Source: Bacillota bacterium
GTDB taxonomy: Bacteria; Bacillota; Sulfobacillia; UBA3575; DUQP01
DNA length: 37,492 bases
Assembly (NCBI GenBank): GCA_012837735.1
Contig: DUQP01000003.1
Location: forward strand, 1-37,492
Direction: 5' to 3'
The stretch's first letter is position 1. Each line of letters opens with the position of its first letter. The translations under genes and the position numbers were made by a program. Positions 24,405-32,292 of the stretch are shown in pieces. The notes beneath the pieces were generated by a model. The model made no database searches, was not told the DNA's origin, and worked only from the letters and a program-made list of their open reading frames with translations.

Positions 24405-24788
24405 TTGACGTATTTTCTGCGGGCCGGTTTGATCTCCGAACAAATGGAAGAAATATATCAAAAAGCATTCCATGCCTCTGTTCTTTTGCAAAAACAACAA
24501 AAGAAAAAAGGTGCAGACAGCCAAATGACTTCAGGGCTGTTCCCAGATGATGAACTCACTGCGAGTACGAACCACTGGACGCACCAAAAAGAAATCCAAA
24601 CAGCTTTGTTGGCAATCATGAAATCTGCCCAACAAGTGCGGCAGCTATTGGATCAGTTTCCCTGTGAACCATTGATCTACACCGGAGAGGGTTCCACAGA
24701 CGAAGTAATTCACATGCTGGAAGGACTGCTGGTGGCCCCGCGCAAACGGAAGTCACGCACCGCGGCCAAGCGTAGAAGGAGGCTGTAA
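24405..24788 (+). CDS. Unknown protein with basic C-terminal tail
   Basis: A 127-residue protein not recognised. It opens MTYFLRAGLISEQMEEIYQKAF (helical), has QKQQKKKG, and ends in a strongly basic tail RKRKSRTAAKRRRRL like those that bind nucleic acid. TTG 24405 is chosen because GGGGG (24392-24396) stands 8 bp upstream; the longer form from 24351 has no such site. Divergent from the SASP gene and 1 bp from the NUDIX gene start, with which it is probably co-transcribed. Nucleoid or spore-DNA association is only a guess. Confidence 0.6.
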   Translation: MTYFLRAGLISEQMEEIYQKAFHASVLLQKQQKKKGADSQMTSGLFPDDELTASTNHWTHQKEIQTALLAIMKSAQQVRQLLDQFPCEPLIYTGEGSTDEVIHMLEGLLVAPRKRKSRTAAKRRRRL

Positions 24789-24789
24789 A

Positions 24790-25230
24790 ATGGGCAAAAG
24801 CTATCCTCAACAACCATTAGTGGGTGTTGGGGTGGTAATAAAACATCCGCATGATGGCCGCATTTTAATGGTGAAAAGAGACAGTGAACCCTACCGCGGG
24901 TACTGGAGTATTCCCGGCGGGGGATTGAAGTTAGGAGAGACACTGGAGGAATGTGCGCACCGTGAAGTGCAGGAGGAATGTGGGCTAAAAATATCCATTG
25001 AAGGCCTGGCCACTGTCTTTGACAGCATCGAGTTCGATCAACAAAACAAAGTGCGGTATCATTATGTGTTAGTCGATTTCGTGGCCACCTGCCTTGGAAA
25101 AAGCGAACCACTGCCGGCTTCCGATGTCGCTGCAGCGTGCTGGCTGGATATTGCGGAATTGTCTTCACTAACGATGACACCGAAGACGCGCGAGATTTTG
25201 CAGCAGTTGCGCCAAGCGGGCAAAATCTAG
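24790..25230 (+). CDS. NUDIX hydrolase
   Basis: A 146-residue NUDIX protein. The box GGGLKLGETLEECAHREVQEECGLK fits GX5EX7REUXEEXGU exactly. The fold suits an ADP-ribose or oxidised-nucleotide pyrophosphatase; the substrate is not readable. ATG behind AGAAGGAGG that lies within the end of the upstream unknown gene. Its stop interlocks with that of the convergent rarD in CTAG (25227-25230). Confidence 0.92.
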   Translation: MGKSYPQQPLVGVGVVIKHPHDGRILMVKRDSEPYRGYWSIPGGGLKLGETLEECAHREVQEECGLKISIEGLATVFDSIEFDQQNKVRYHYVLVDFVATCLGKSEPLPASDVAAACWLDIAELSSLTMTPKTREILQQLRQAGKI

Positions 25231-26138
25231 GCTTTTACCCGCTCTTCTTTTAGTATCTGCAGGTTCAAAAATGAGATTATCAGCAAAGCAGCCCAAATAA
25301 ACAGGTAAGCAATCAAATGCTCGTTGCCAAATGGTTCATTATACAGGAGCACGCCCAGCAAAAAAACGATCGTCGGCCCGATATATTGCAGGAATCCGAC
25401 CAGATACAATGGAATCTGCTTAACGCCGGCCGCGAATAGAAGCAATGGTAGCGCCGTGACGACACCAGAACCCACCAAGAGACCGGCTGTCACGGGGTCG
25501 CCGTTGTAAAAAGAAGCCAGGTGGCGGGGGATGAGGTACCAAAGGGCGGCGGGGGTAATGATCATCGTCTCCAGAGTGATGCTGGCGGCTGGACTCAGTC
25601 CGACCAGCTTCTTACATAATCCATACAAGGCGAAGGTGCCTGCCAGGGCCAATGCCACCCAGGGCACCGAACCAACGCTGATGATCATATAGAGAACGCC
25701 GAAAACCGCCAGCGCCAACGCCACCAGCTGCCAATTGGAAAGCCTTTCTCTTAAGAGCAAGATCCCGAACATCACGCTGATCAGTGGATTTATGTAATAA
25801 CCGAGGCTGACAGCCAAAACCTGGTTTACACTCACGGCCCAAATAAAGAGGTACCAGTTTCCGGCCACGACCACCGCCGCCAAAAAGACCAAGAGTGCCT
25901 GTTTTGGCTGGGCACACAGCGCTCGGCATTCAGCCCAGAACGAACCCATTTTCCGGGTCACCAAAAGTACGACAATCATAAAAACGAAGGACCAAATAAA
26001 TCGATGGGCTAACACTTCAACAGACGGCATATGCCCCAATAACTTCCAGTAAACCGGGGAAAAGCCCCACATGACGTAGGCGCTGACAGCCAAGAGCGAA
26101 CCAGTCAAGCGGCTGTTGGTATTGATGTCTAATTTCAT
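25227..26138 (-). CDS. rarD: RarD-type EamA superfamily transporter
   Basis: A 303-residue membrane protein with ten predicted helices in two EamA repeats. SLLAVSAYVMWGFSPVYWKLLGHM, LAHRFIWSFVFM, NWYLFIWAVSVNQVLAVSLGYYINPL and PLYLVGFLQYIGPTIVFLLGV are typical RarD motifs. RarD is classed as a drug/metabolite exporter; some members are linked to chloramphenicol sensitivity, but the natural substrate is unknown. ATG 26138 has GGAGT 5-10 bp upstream; longer in-frame starts lack a ribosome site. A 327-bp leader precedes it (see 26139-26465). Confidence 0.9.
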   Translation of the reverse strand: MKLDINTNSRLTGSLLAVSAYVMWGFSPVYWKLLGHMPSVEVLAHRFIWSFVFMIVVLLVTRKMGSFWAECRALCAQPKQALLVFLAAVVVAGNWYLFIWAVSVNQVLAVSLGYYINPLISVMFGILLLRERLSNWQLVALALAVFGVLYMIISVGSVPWVALALAGTFALYGLCKKLVGLSPAASITLETMIITPAALWYLIPRHLASFYNGDPVTAGLLVGSGVVTALPLLLFAAGVKQIPLYLVGFLQYIGPTIVFLLGVLLYNEPFGNEHLIAYLFIWAALLIISFLNLQILKEERVKA

Positions 26139-26465
26139 AACAGACTCCATTACTTGATTTTCGCCAACAGTTCTTGACTGGAGCGCAGTTTCCCTGCTGG
26201 CACCGGAAATCCAAGCAAAAGAGGGTGGGGGAGGTAAAAAACACCCCACTGGAGCGGGCATCCTGGCTACATGGATTGGATCGGCACAATCTCCGCGTTG
26301 CAGCTCTATAACAAGCCATAGCAGAAAAATCCCCGCTGAGGAGATAGAACTGGGGTGAAAATGTGTTGAGGTCGCTGATGATTAAAAAACACGACCATTG
26401 CGATTGGCGCCGGTGCTATTTTTTTTTGATTTATGTTACATAATGTTTATTATCGGAAGTTTTTT
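26139..26465. other. 327-bp intergenic stretch upstream of rarD
   Basis: No gene of normal size. It holds a short terminator-like hairpin on the minus strand (26236-26256), the small palindrome TTATGTTACATAA (26431-26443), a GGTCG/CGACC pair (26370-26396), and a 21-codon open frame on the plus strand at 26378-26443 behind GAGGT. I could not match it to a riboswitch or T-box consensus. Confidence 0.6.
26236..26256 (-). terminator. Terminator-like hairpin in the rarD leader
   Basis: On the minus strand CGCTCC pairs with GGGGTG (two G-U wobbles) over a 3-base loop and is followed by TTTTTT. It stands about 98 bp before rarD, so it could be an attenuator. The stem is short. Confidence 0.35.
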
Positions 26466-27385
26466 CTAAGAATGCTTAGCCAGCCTCAGCCAGCGTGGGC
26501 GCCAGAGGCTTCCCATTTGTAGGATCAGCACACCACTCATCACTATCAACACTCCTAAGACTTGGGGCCAATCCATTATCTCTTTTAGGAACACGACTGC
26601 CGTCAAAACCCCTACCACCGGCTCCGTATTGGCTACGATCGCCGCGCGGCTCGCTTCGATATAGCGCAGGCTGCTGGTATAGGCAATATAAGCGAAAATA
26701 GTCGGCACGGAGACCAAAAACAATAATTGTGGCCAGGTACCAGACAATTTGCCAAACGACATGCTCGGTTCCCACAATAAGCTGACAATCGTTAAAATGG
26801 CGCCGCCGAAAATTAAATTATATACTACTATCGTCCATGGATCATAATCTTGTACGGCCTTTTTCCCGAATAAACTAAATAGGCAGTAAAAAAAACCAGC
26901 GTAAGACCGGACAGAATGGCGGTTTTGTTCACGGATAAATTGGCAACCTGATAAGCCTTCACCACCAATGCGCACCCGACCAATGTAAGAAAAAGCGCTG
27001 CCAGTTTCACCGGTGTGATCGACTCTCGATATATAAAGAAGGCCAGCACGACTAGAAAGGCTGGGGCGGTATACAGCAGCATCACCGCCATAGTCACCGT
27101 CCCATACTGCATAGATGTGAAATAACAAAGATTAAAAAGCGCCACGCTCGTCAAGGCATATATAAACAAAAACGGGATATCCCTCCAGCGCACCTTCAGG
27201 AGTCCAGGCTTGATGATGACCAAAACGAGGCTCAACAACAGGCCACCTCCCCCTAAGCGCAATGACGCCACCTGTAACGAGGCAAATCCCATAGCATAAA
27301 ATTGTTTCACGACCACTCCCAGCGTTCCCCAGCAGGCTCCCCCCAGTCCGGCCAACAAATAACCGCGCAGACTATTGCCCTGCAT
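26466..27385 (-). pseudogene. EamA/DMT transporter split by a frameshift at a homopolymer
   Basis: Two frames make one EamA-family exporter of about 306 residues. The first, starting at 27385 (ATG behind GGAGGTGG), reads MQGNSLRGYLLAGLGGACWG and runs to GLTLVFF; the second continues YCLFSLFGKKAVQDYDP to the stop at 26466. The break is at a run of eight T on the coding strand (A8 at 26888-26895); one more T would restore the frame as GLVFFYCLFSLFG. The product may be a true pseudogene, a phase-variable gene, rescued by polymerase slippage, or a sequencing error. Both halves keep the ten-helix pattern. Confidence 0.8.
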
Positions 27386-27441
27386 CGCCCCACCTCCTGG
27401 CGTTAAAAGCCAACATTACCAGTATAACCGAATTCGCAAAA

Positions 27442-27478
27442 AACCCCAAAAAAACAACCGGGGTTTCTGCCCCGGCTG
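27442..27478 (-). terminator. Terminator after the yneA-like gene
   Basis: On the minus strand AGCCGGGG, loop CAGAAA, CCCCGGTT, then GTTTTTTT. It follows the yneA stop within 20 bp. Confidence 0.85.
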
Positions 27479-27494
27479 TCATCTCCCTTTTTAC

Positions 27495-27791
27495 TCATAC
27501 CGGCAAGCAAATTACCTGGCCCGGATATAAATTCAAGTCCTGGAGATTATTATAATTCCGCACATCCTCTATCACAGCCCGAATCGGCCTTTCTCCTTGA
27601 TAATGCTCGGCCACCAACTCCCAGACGGTATCTCCAGGCCGCACGCGCACTTCGACAAATTCTGTTTGTCCGAAGGCCACCGCAACATTTCGTTCCAGGC
27701 CGATCGGACCGATAAGCAAAATTGTGGCCAGTATTGGCCCTAACAACAAACCAATCATGCCTAGAAAGATTGATTCATGTTGGTTGATCAT
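27495..27791 (-). CDS. yneA: YneA-like LysM protein (SOS cell-division suppressor)
   Basis: A 98-residue protein with a membrane segment at about 8-30 and a LysM peptidoglycan-binding domain (about 48-98: VRVRPGDTVWELVAEHY to LNLYPGQVICLPV). In Bacillus YneA is a LexA-repressed inhibitor of division, made divergently from lexA, with the same TM-LysM layout and length. Here too it faces lexA across LexA boxes. ATG 27791 with GGAGGTGT 8 bp upstream. Assignment rests on architecture and location. Confidence 0.85.
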   Translation of the reverse strand: MINQHESIFLGMIGLLLGPILATILLIGPIGLERNVAVAFGQTEFVEVRVRPGDTVWELVAEHYQGERPIRAVIEDVRNYNNLQDLNLYPGQVICLPV

Positions 27792-27806
27792 ATTAGGACA
27801 CCTCCG

Positions 27807-27820
27807 GGAACATATGTTCG
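27807..27820. promoter_or_regulatory. LexA operator, box 1 (yneA-proximal)
   Basis: GGAACATATGTTCG; the core GAACATATGTTC is a perfect palindrome. It lies directly upstream of the yneA ribosome site. Confidence 0.9.
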
Positions 27821-27828
27821 GTATCCAT

Positions 27829-27858
27829 ATTTTAAGCGAACACCCGTTTGTTTGTCAA
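27829..27858 (-). promoter_or_regulatory. Promoter of yneA
   Basis: On the minus strand TTGACA (27853-27858) and TAAAAT (27829-27834), 18 bp apart. LexA box 2 fills the spacer. Confidence 0.7.
27837..27850. promoter_or_regulatory. LexA operator, box 2
   Basis: CGAACACCCGTTTG: perfect left half-site and one mismatch in the right half. It starts 30 bp after box 1. Confidence 0.8.
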
Positions 27859-27867
27859 GCGTTTTAG

Positions 27868-27881
27868 CGAACATTTGTTTG
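27868..27881. promoter_or_regulatory. LexA operator, box 3 (lexA-proximal)
   Basis: CGAACATTTGTTTG: perfect left half-site and one mismatch in the right half. It starts 31 bp after box 2 and overlaps the -35 box of lexA. Confidence 0.82.
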
Positions 27882-27907
27882 AATTTGCCACGCCAGCGTG
27901 TTATAAT
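27879..27907 (+). promoter_or_regulatory. Promoter of lexA
   Basis: TTGAAT (27879-27884) and TATAAT (27902-27907) with a 17-bp spacer. The -35 overlaps LexA box 3, so LexA represses its own gene. Confidence 0.8.
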
Positions 27908-27939
27908 ACTGGAAAAAGAATGGCAGGAGGTGCTAGGCC

Positions 27940-28548
27940 TTGATGCCTCACCTGACAAAAAGGCAAAAACAAATCTTGGCATTCATTCAAGAGCAAATAC
28001 GGGTGAAGGGTTATCCCCCATCGGTGCGAGAAATCGGTGCCGCCGTGGGCTTGACTTCTAGTTCTACTGTGCACGGCCACCTGCAGAAACTGGAAGAAAA
28101 GGGAGTATTACGGCGGGATGCCACAAAACCGCGGGCAATGGAATTACTGGTGGAGACTCCTCCGCCAAAACAATACTTGGTGCCGGTTATAGGCGAGGTC
28201 ACTGCCGGCCAACCGATAACGGCAGTGGAAAACATTATAGACTACTTCCCTATTCCACGGGATATGGCCCGTTACGGACAAGACCTGTTTATATTGAAAG
28301 TGCGCGGGAACAGTATGGTTGAAGCAGGAATTTTGGACGGGGATTTAGTGATCGTACGCCAACAACCCACAGCCCAAAATGGTGAGATCGTGGTAGCCTT
28401 GCTGGAAGATGAAGCCACTGTGAAGCGGTTTTTCCGTGAAGACGGGTACGTGCGTTTACAGCCGGAAAATCCCGTCTTTGCTCCCATCTTAACGCGAGAC
28501 GTGCAAATACTGGGCAAAGTGGTCGGGGTTTTCCGCCAGATCTCTTAA
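27940..28548 (+). CDS. lexA: LexA repressor, self-cleaving SOS regulator
   Basis: A 202-residue LexA. The winged HTH covers about 1-70 ([28 protein letters not shown] is the recognition region). The self-cleavage bond is A89-G90 in EVTAGQP; the catalytic Ser is S125 (GNSMVEAGI) and Lys K162 (DEATVKRFF), all intact. RecA filaments trigger cleavage, which frees the boxes here and at 3380. TTG at 27940 or the ATG next to it at 27943 may be the start; AGGAGGTG (27925-27932) fits the TTG better. It ends 6 bp from the convergent ynbB-like gene. Confidence 0.96.
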   Translation: MMPHLTKRQKQILAFIQEQIRVKGYPPSVREIGAAVGLTSSSTVHGHLQKLEEKGVLRRDATKPRAMELLVETPPPKQYLVPVIGEVTAGQPITAVENIIDYFPIPRDMARYGQDLFILKVRGNSMVEAGILDGDLVIVRQQPTAQNGEIVVALLEDEATVKRFFREDGYVRLQPENPVFAPILTRDVQILGKVVGVFRQIS

Positions 28549-28554
28549 ATGCCT

Positions 28555-29853
28555 CTAAAGGCCCATTTGCGCAGCCGCACTGAGGCATGCTGCAATCGTC
28601 TGGCTGGCCTGCAGGCCCCCTTGCAAATAAACCCGATACGGGTGGCGCAATGGTGCATCGGCGCTCAGTTCTAGTGATGCCCCTTGAATGAATGTAGGGG
28701 CAGCCATCAGTACCGGATCAACATAACCTGGCAAATCGCCCGCTACCGGCCGCACCCACCATTCCACCGCTCCTGCCCGCTGTACGCCCAGACAAAAATC
28801 AGTCACAAATTCTTCCTGGCCTAATTCGATCACCTGGATGATGTCAGCGCGATCTTGTTCGGGAAGTGGATCTACTTTAAAACCGAGCCGTTGGAAAAAT
28901 TCCGCTGCGAACACAGCCCCCTTTAAAGCCTCCCCTACTAAAGCCGGCGCCAGGAACAACCCTTGAAACATCAGGCGCTTCTCTGTGCCGATGGTGGCCC
29001 CTAGCGCGGCTCCCAAACCGGGCGCCGTCAACCGGGCTGCCGCTCCGGCGATCAAATCTTCCCTTCCCACCAGGTATCCCCCTGTGGGAGCTAATCCTCC
29101 GCCCGGGTTTTTTATCAAAGAACCGGCTACTAAATCAGCTCCGACGTGTCCCGGCTCCACTTCGGCCACAAATTCCCCGTAACAATTATCAACCATCACT
29201 GCTGCCTGCGGCGCGTGCTTCCGCACCACAGCCACTAGTCTTTTTATTACGGCCATAGGCAAAGACCGGCGCGTTTGATAACCGCGCGAACGCTGGATAA
29301 ATACCAGTGCCGTTTGATCGGTGCAACACCTAGCCAGATCATCCTCATCTGGCAATCCATTTTCTCCCCAGGCAGATTCCCGGTAGGCTACCCCCAACTC
29401 AACCAGGGCGCCTCTGGCAGGCTTGTCCATGTGATGACCAATTACCGTTTGCAGACTGTCATACGGCGGCCCTACTGACAACAACTGGTCCCCTGGCTGC
29501 AAATTGCCAAACAAACCCAGGGTAATGGCATGTGTCCCGGAAGTAATCTGGGAACGCACTAATGCGCTCTGTCCGCCGAAGACGCTGGCGAACGATTTTT
29601 CCAGTTGCGCTCGCCCCAGGTCGTTGTAACCATATCCCGTCGTGGGGGCAAATGATAATTCGGAAAGCCTGGCCTCTCCGAATGCCCGTAATACCCGGGC
29701 AAAGTTGCAGCGGGCTCTGGCATCAATGTCTGCCCACCGGGGCAAAACGGCTTGCGCCGTTTCATAAGCCAATCCTAACAGAGGCGGTGGCACTGTCACA
29801 CCCCGGCCTTCTAAATCACTTTTCATGATCGCAAACAACTCCTGCCAACCCAC
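28555..29853 (-). CDS. ynbB: YnbB-like PLP enzyme (methionine gamma-lyase family, 'aluminum resistance' protein)
   Basis: A 432-residue fold-type I PLP protein. The cofactor lysine is in GSLIKNPGGGLAPTGGYLVG; TSGTHAITLGLFG and MVDNCYGEFVAEVEPGHVGADL are family landmarks. Homologues lie next to spoVK/hfq in Firmicutes and are called methionine gamma-lyase family or aluminum-resistance proteins; the true reaction is not settled. GTG 29853 has AGGAGG about 9 bp upstream, which lies in the end of the preceding gene, overlapping it by 38 bp. Confidence 0.85.
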   Translation of the reverse strand: MGWQELFAIMKSDLEGRGVTVPPPLLGLAYETAQAVLPRWADIDARARCNFARVLRAFGEARLSELSFAPTTGYGYNDLGRAQLEKSFASVFGGQSALVRSQITSGTHAITLGLFGNLQPGDQLLSVGPPYDSLQTVIGHHMDKPARGALVELGVAYRESAWGENGLPDEDDLARCCTDQTALVFIQRSRGYQTRRSLPMAVIKRLVAVVRKHAPQAAVMVDNCYGEFVAEVEPGHVGADLVAGSLIKNPGGGLAPTGGYLVGREDLIAGAAARLTAPGLGAALGATIGTEKRLMFQGLFLAPALVGEALKGAVFAAEFFQRLGFKVDPLPEQDRADIIQVIELGQEEFVTDFCLGVQRAGAVEWWVRPVAGDLPGYVDPVLMAAPTFIQGASLELSADAPLRHPYRVYLQGGLQASQTIAACLSAAAQMGL

Positions 29854-30091
29854 GCGCCATAACCTCCTGCCCAGTCAATTCACGCGTATTATACCACAAC
29901 CCAGCAGGCCCGTCTGCCGCAGGGTTGCCGCAGATTGGGCACACACCCTCTTCTAATCCCCGGTGCCGTAAAATGATTGGGCTCTCAGCTTGCCCCAACG
30001 CATAACCACACTTGCTCCCCGTCGCCTTCCCGCAAAGATAACCGGCCAGAAATCCAATACCAAGAGCAACAAACGTGCTGGTTACTGTCAT
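29816..30091 (-). CDS. Small membrane/zinc-finger-like protein, unknown
   Basis: A 91-residue protein. An N-terminal helix (about 4-22, TFVALGIGFLAGYLCG) could cross the membrane. A C-terminal CPICG (C51, C54) with CDH (C87, H89) could bind zinc. I do not recognise the family. ATG 30091 has GGAGGTGG 6 bp upstream. It overlaps the upstream gene by 4 bp (ATGA) and the downstream ynbB by 38 bp, so it is certainly part of that operon. Confidence 0.7.
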   Translation of the reverse strand: MTVTSTFVALGIGFLAGYLCGKATGSKCGYALGQAESPIILRHRGLEEGVCPICGNPAADGPAGLWYNTRELTGQEVMARGLAGVVCDHEK

Positions 30092-30720
30092 TTTTCCACC
30101 TCCCCGCTTTTTTTCCACCCAAGCCGTTCCCCCATTCTCGCCATGACCCAAATTAAAACGGCTGCCGCACCCACGCGCCCCGTGGCCATTGGGTCCAGTA
30201 GCACCGCCATCCCGCCACAAAGCGAACCAACTACCGTCATTGTCACCCGATCCCACATGCTACCCCGGCCAACCATATGACCAACCAGCGGCCATGCCGC
30301 ACAAACCGGTGTTTGCTCACTATCCATCACGTCATCGATACACTGGACTGCCATTAAAGCAAAAAGGGCAAAGGTTGTATGCTGGAGACCAAAGCAAAAG
30401 CCGCAGAAAACCAAACAGGAGATCGTTTCCATCCAGGCGCTCGTCCCGGACGGATAGCGTTCTGCCGGTGCTGACACCATGCCCAAAGCGTAAGCCGCCC
30501 AGAACAGTGGTAAGGCCTGCTGGGCGTCAAGACTACAAGCTACTGCCAAAGCAGCCATACCATACACCGCCGTGGCCGGCCCTAACCGTTCCACCCAGTT
30601 CCAGCGCCCCCATAAAGCATCTTTTTGATGGTCCAAAAAGTCGTCTAACAACTTGATTGCCAGTCCACAGAAAAACACAGCCAAGAAACGTCCGATTTCA
30701 ACGAGCGGCATGGAACACAA
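30088..30720 (-). CDS. Multi-helix membrane protein with UbiA-type Asp motifs
   Basis: A 210-residue membrane protein with about six hydrophobic segments. It has DDFLDHQKD (D26, D27, D30, D34), which fits the UbiA motif (N/D)DXXDXXXD, and IDDVMD (D129, D130, D133), fitting the second DXXXD. UbiA enzymes are ~290 residues with nine helices and use these Asp residues to bind Mg-prenyl diphosphate, so this is a shorter and divergent relative at best; no substrate can be given. The TTG at 30720 has GGGAGGT 8 bp upstream; ATG 30711 is too far. Overlaps the GTPase gene by 23 bp. Confidence 0.6.
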   Translation of the reverse strand: MCSMPLVEIGRFLAVFFCGLAIKLLDDFLDHQKDALWGRWNWVERLGPATAVYGMAALAVACSLDAQQALPLFWAAYALGMVSAPAERYPSGTSAWMETISCLVFCGFCFGLQHTTFALFALMAVQCIDDVMDSEQTPVCAAWPLVGHMVGRGSMWDRVTMTVVGSLCGGMAVLLDPMATGRVGAAAVLIWVMARMGERLGWKKSGEVEK

Positions 30721-31309
30721 ATGCGCTCACCTCCCGGAACCCCTGCCGCTCCAGGGCGGAAATCGGTATCACGCGGTGTCCGGCAAATTCTTTTTGCAGG
30801 CGCGCCAGTCCCTGTTTGGCATGGTCCAAATCCATCTTGTTGGCCAAAAGGGCGTAATGACTCCGCAATGAAGCAAACCGGGCGATTTGGCGATCAAGTT
30901 CACTCACAGCTTGGCTGGGTGGCGCCTCCCCCACCATGGGTGCGCTCAGCATATGTAACACAACTTCCACCGCGCGCAGGCGGGCCAATGTGGATGCCAT
31001 TGCCCGCCGCACATCTTCCTCACCGTGAATATCATCGGTCAATCCACAACTGTCCGTAAGGGCAATTTTCCGCTTGCCTTTCCCACCCGGTATCAACAGA
31101 TTGATGGTGTCCAAATACCGAGTGCAATGTGGTACTTCATCCACCAGCTTCCGGCGCGCTTCCGTCAAAGTCAACTTTAAATACTCAATCCGCCCATCCC
31201 GATAGCGGCGTTCCAATGCTAATTCGCGCACGCCCAAGTGAGCAGCATAATTCACCAAAAAAAGACTCTTGCCAACGTTAGTTTTGCCAATAATAAGACA
31301 ATCGGGCAA
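30698..31309 (-). CDS. Small TRAFAC GTPase
   Basis: A 203-residue GTPase. G1 is GKTNVGKS (8-15), G3 is DSCGL, G4 is NKMD (about residue 157) and G5 is ISALE. It is only a G domain with no extra arms, unlike HflX (about 420), the GTPase (ynbA) that I recall occupying this slot between spoVK and ynbB in Bacillus. TTG 31309 behind GGAGGTG. It follows spoVK by 2 bp. Function unknown; it could work with the membrane proteins downstream (inference). Confidence 0.85.
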   Translation of the reverse strand: MPDCLIIGKTNVGKSLFLVNYAAHLGVRELALERRYRDGRIEYLKLTLTEARRKLVDEVPHCTRYLDTINLLIPGGKGKRKIALTDSCGLTDDIHGEEDVRRAMASTLARLRAVEVVLHMLSAPMVGEAPPSQAVSELDRQIARFASLRSHYALLANKMDLDHAKQGLARLQKEFAGHRVIPISALERQGFREVSAFVFHAAR

Positions 31310-31311
31310 CT

Positions 31312-32286
31312 TTAGGACACCTCCTCGATGTCCTCTGGTGCAATCATGATCAATTCCTCACGGGTCAGCCGTTTTTTTTCAAACAATCGCAACGCTTGCC
31401 GGCGAATGGAAGCCTCGATGATATTCCTTACATCGCGGGCGTTTCCCTTATCAGCGCTGGACGACTGCTGCCGTTCTTGAAGAATCTGCACCAGCTTTTC
31501 GCGCCCTTGGGGTGTCAACCGATATTGGCGGACTCTCAGCATCTGATCGGCAATGGCCAATAATTCGTCTACTGTGTAATCAGGGAAGTTAATGTGAATC
31601 GGGAAGCGGGATCGTAATCCCGGGTTGCTGCGAATAAACCATTCCATTTCCTGCAAATAGCCAGCCAGAATGACTAATAAATGGTCCTTGTGGTCCTCCA
31701 TCGCTTTCACCAGCGTGTCGATTGCTTCCTTACCAAAATCCTTTTCCCCTCCGCGTGCCAACGAGTAAGCCTCGTCGATGAACAACACACCGCCGAGAGC
31801 ATTTTTTATCTGTTCCCGCGTCTTTTGCGCAGTATGACCGATATATTCCCCCACTAAATCGGCTCGCTCCACTTCCACCAGGTGACCTTTTGGCAGGATT
31901 CCCATCTCCCGGAATATGCGACCCAGTATCCGCGCCACCGTTGTCTTTCCGGTACCGGGATTGCCTTTAAAAACCATGTGCAAAACTAAGGGCTCCGCCG
32001 CCAAGTCCATAGCTGCGCGGCGGCGTTGAATCTCCACAAACGCTTGCAGCTCTCTGACTAGGGCTTTTACTGAAGTCAATCCAATCAAATCATCTAATTC
32101 TTCCATGGCCGGCGGCAAACCGGGCTGCGGTTCCGTGCTCGCTTTCACGCGTTTCGCTACCACGCTATCGACCTGCCGAAACAGCTCAAAAGCCTCAGCC
32201 GGGGTAATCGACCCCGCTTCTAAAAGTTCCAGGACCTCCTCCACACTGTTCGGCGCCTGTTGCTCAGGCATTTCGTTCCTTGACAT
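31312..32286 (-). CDS. spoVK: SpoVK-like AAA+ ATPase (stage V sporulation protein K)
   Basis: A 324-residue AAA+ ATPase of the SpoVK/CbbX family. Walker A GNPGTGKTTVARILG, Walker B GVLFIDEAYSLARGGE, sensor and arginine-finger segment NPGLRSRFPIHINFPDYT, and a C-terminal lid NARDVRNIIEASIRRQALRL. An N-terminal helical region (to about residue 65) is Glu-rich. SpoVK is needed for spore maturation in Bacillus. ATG 32286 is chosen for GGGGGTG 5 bp upstream; the 16 extra codons of the longer frame lack support. Confidence 0.88.
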   Translation of the reverse strand: MSRNEMPEQQAPNSVEEVLELLEAGSITPAEAFELFRQVDSVVAKRVKASTEPQPGLPPAMEELDDLIGLTSVKALVRELQAFVEIQRRRAAMDLAAEPLVLHMVFKGNPGTGKTTVARILGRIFREMGILPKGHLVEVERADLVGEYIGHTAQKTREQIKNALGGVLFIDEAYSLARGGEKDFGKEAIDTLVKAMEDHKDHLLVILAGYLQEMEWFIRSNPGLRSRFPIHINFPDYTVDELLAIADQMLRVRQYRLTPQGREKLVQILQERQQSSSADKGNARDVRNIIEASIRRQALRLFEKKRLTREELIMIAPEDIEEVS

Positions 32287-32292
32287 GATACA

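Noticed and set aside
26216..26260. Possible T-box or metabolite riboswitch before rarD
   Set aside because: No T-box sequence (AGGGTGGNACCGCG) or other known riboswitch core could be found on the minus strand.
26410..26430. GGCGCC followed by a T9 run as a plus-strand terminator
   Set aside because: The stem is too short and no normal gene precedes it on that strand.
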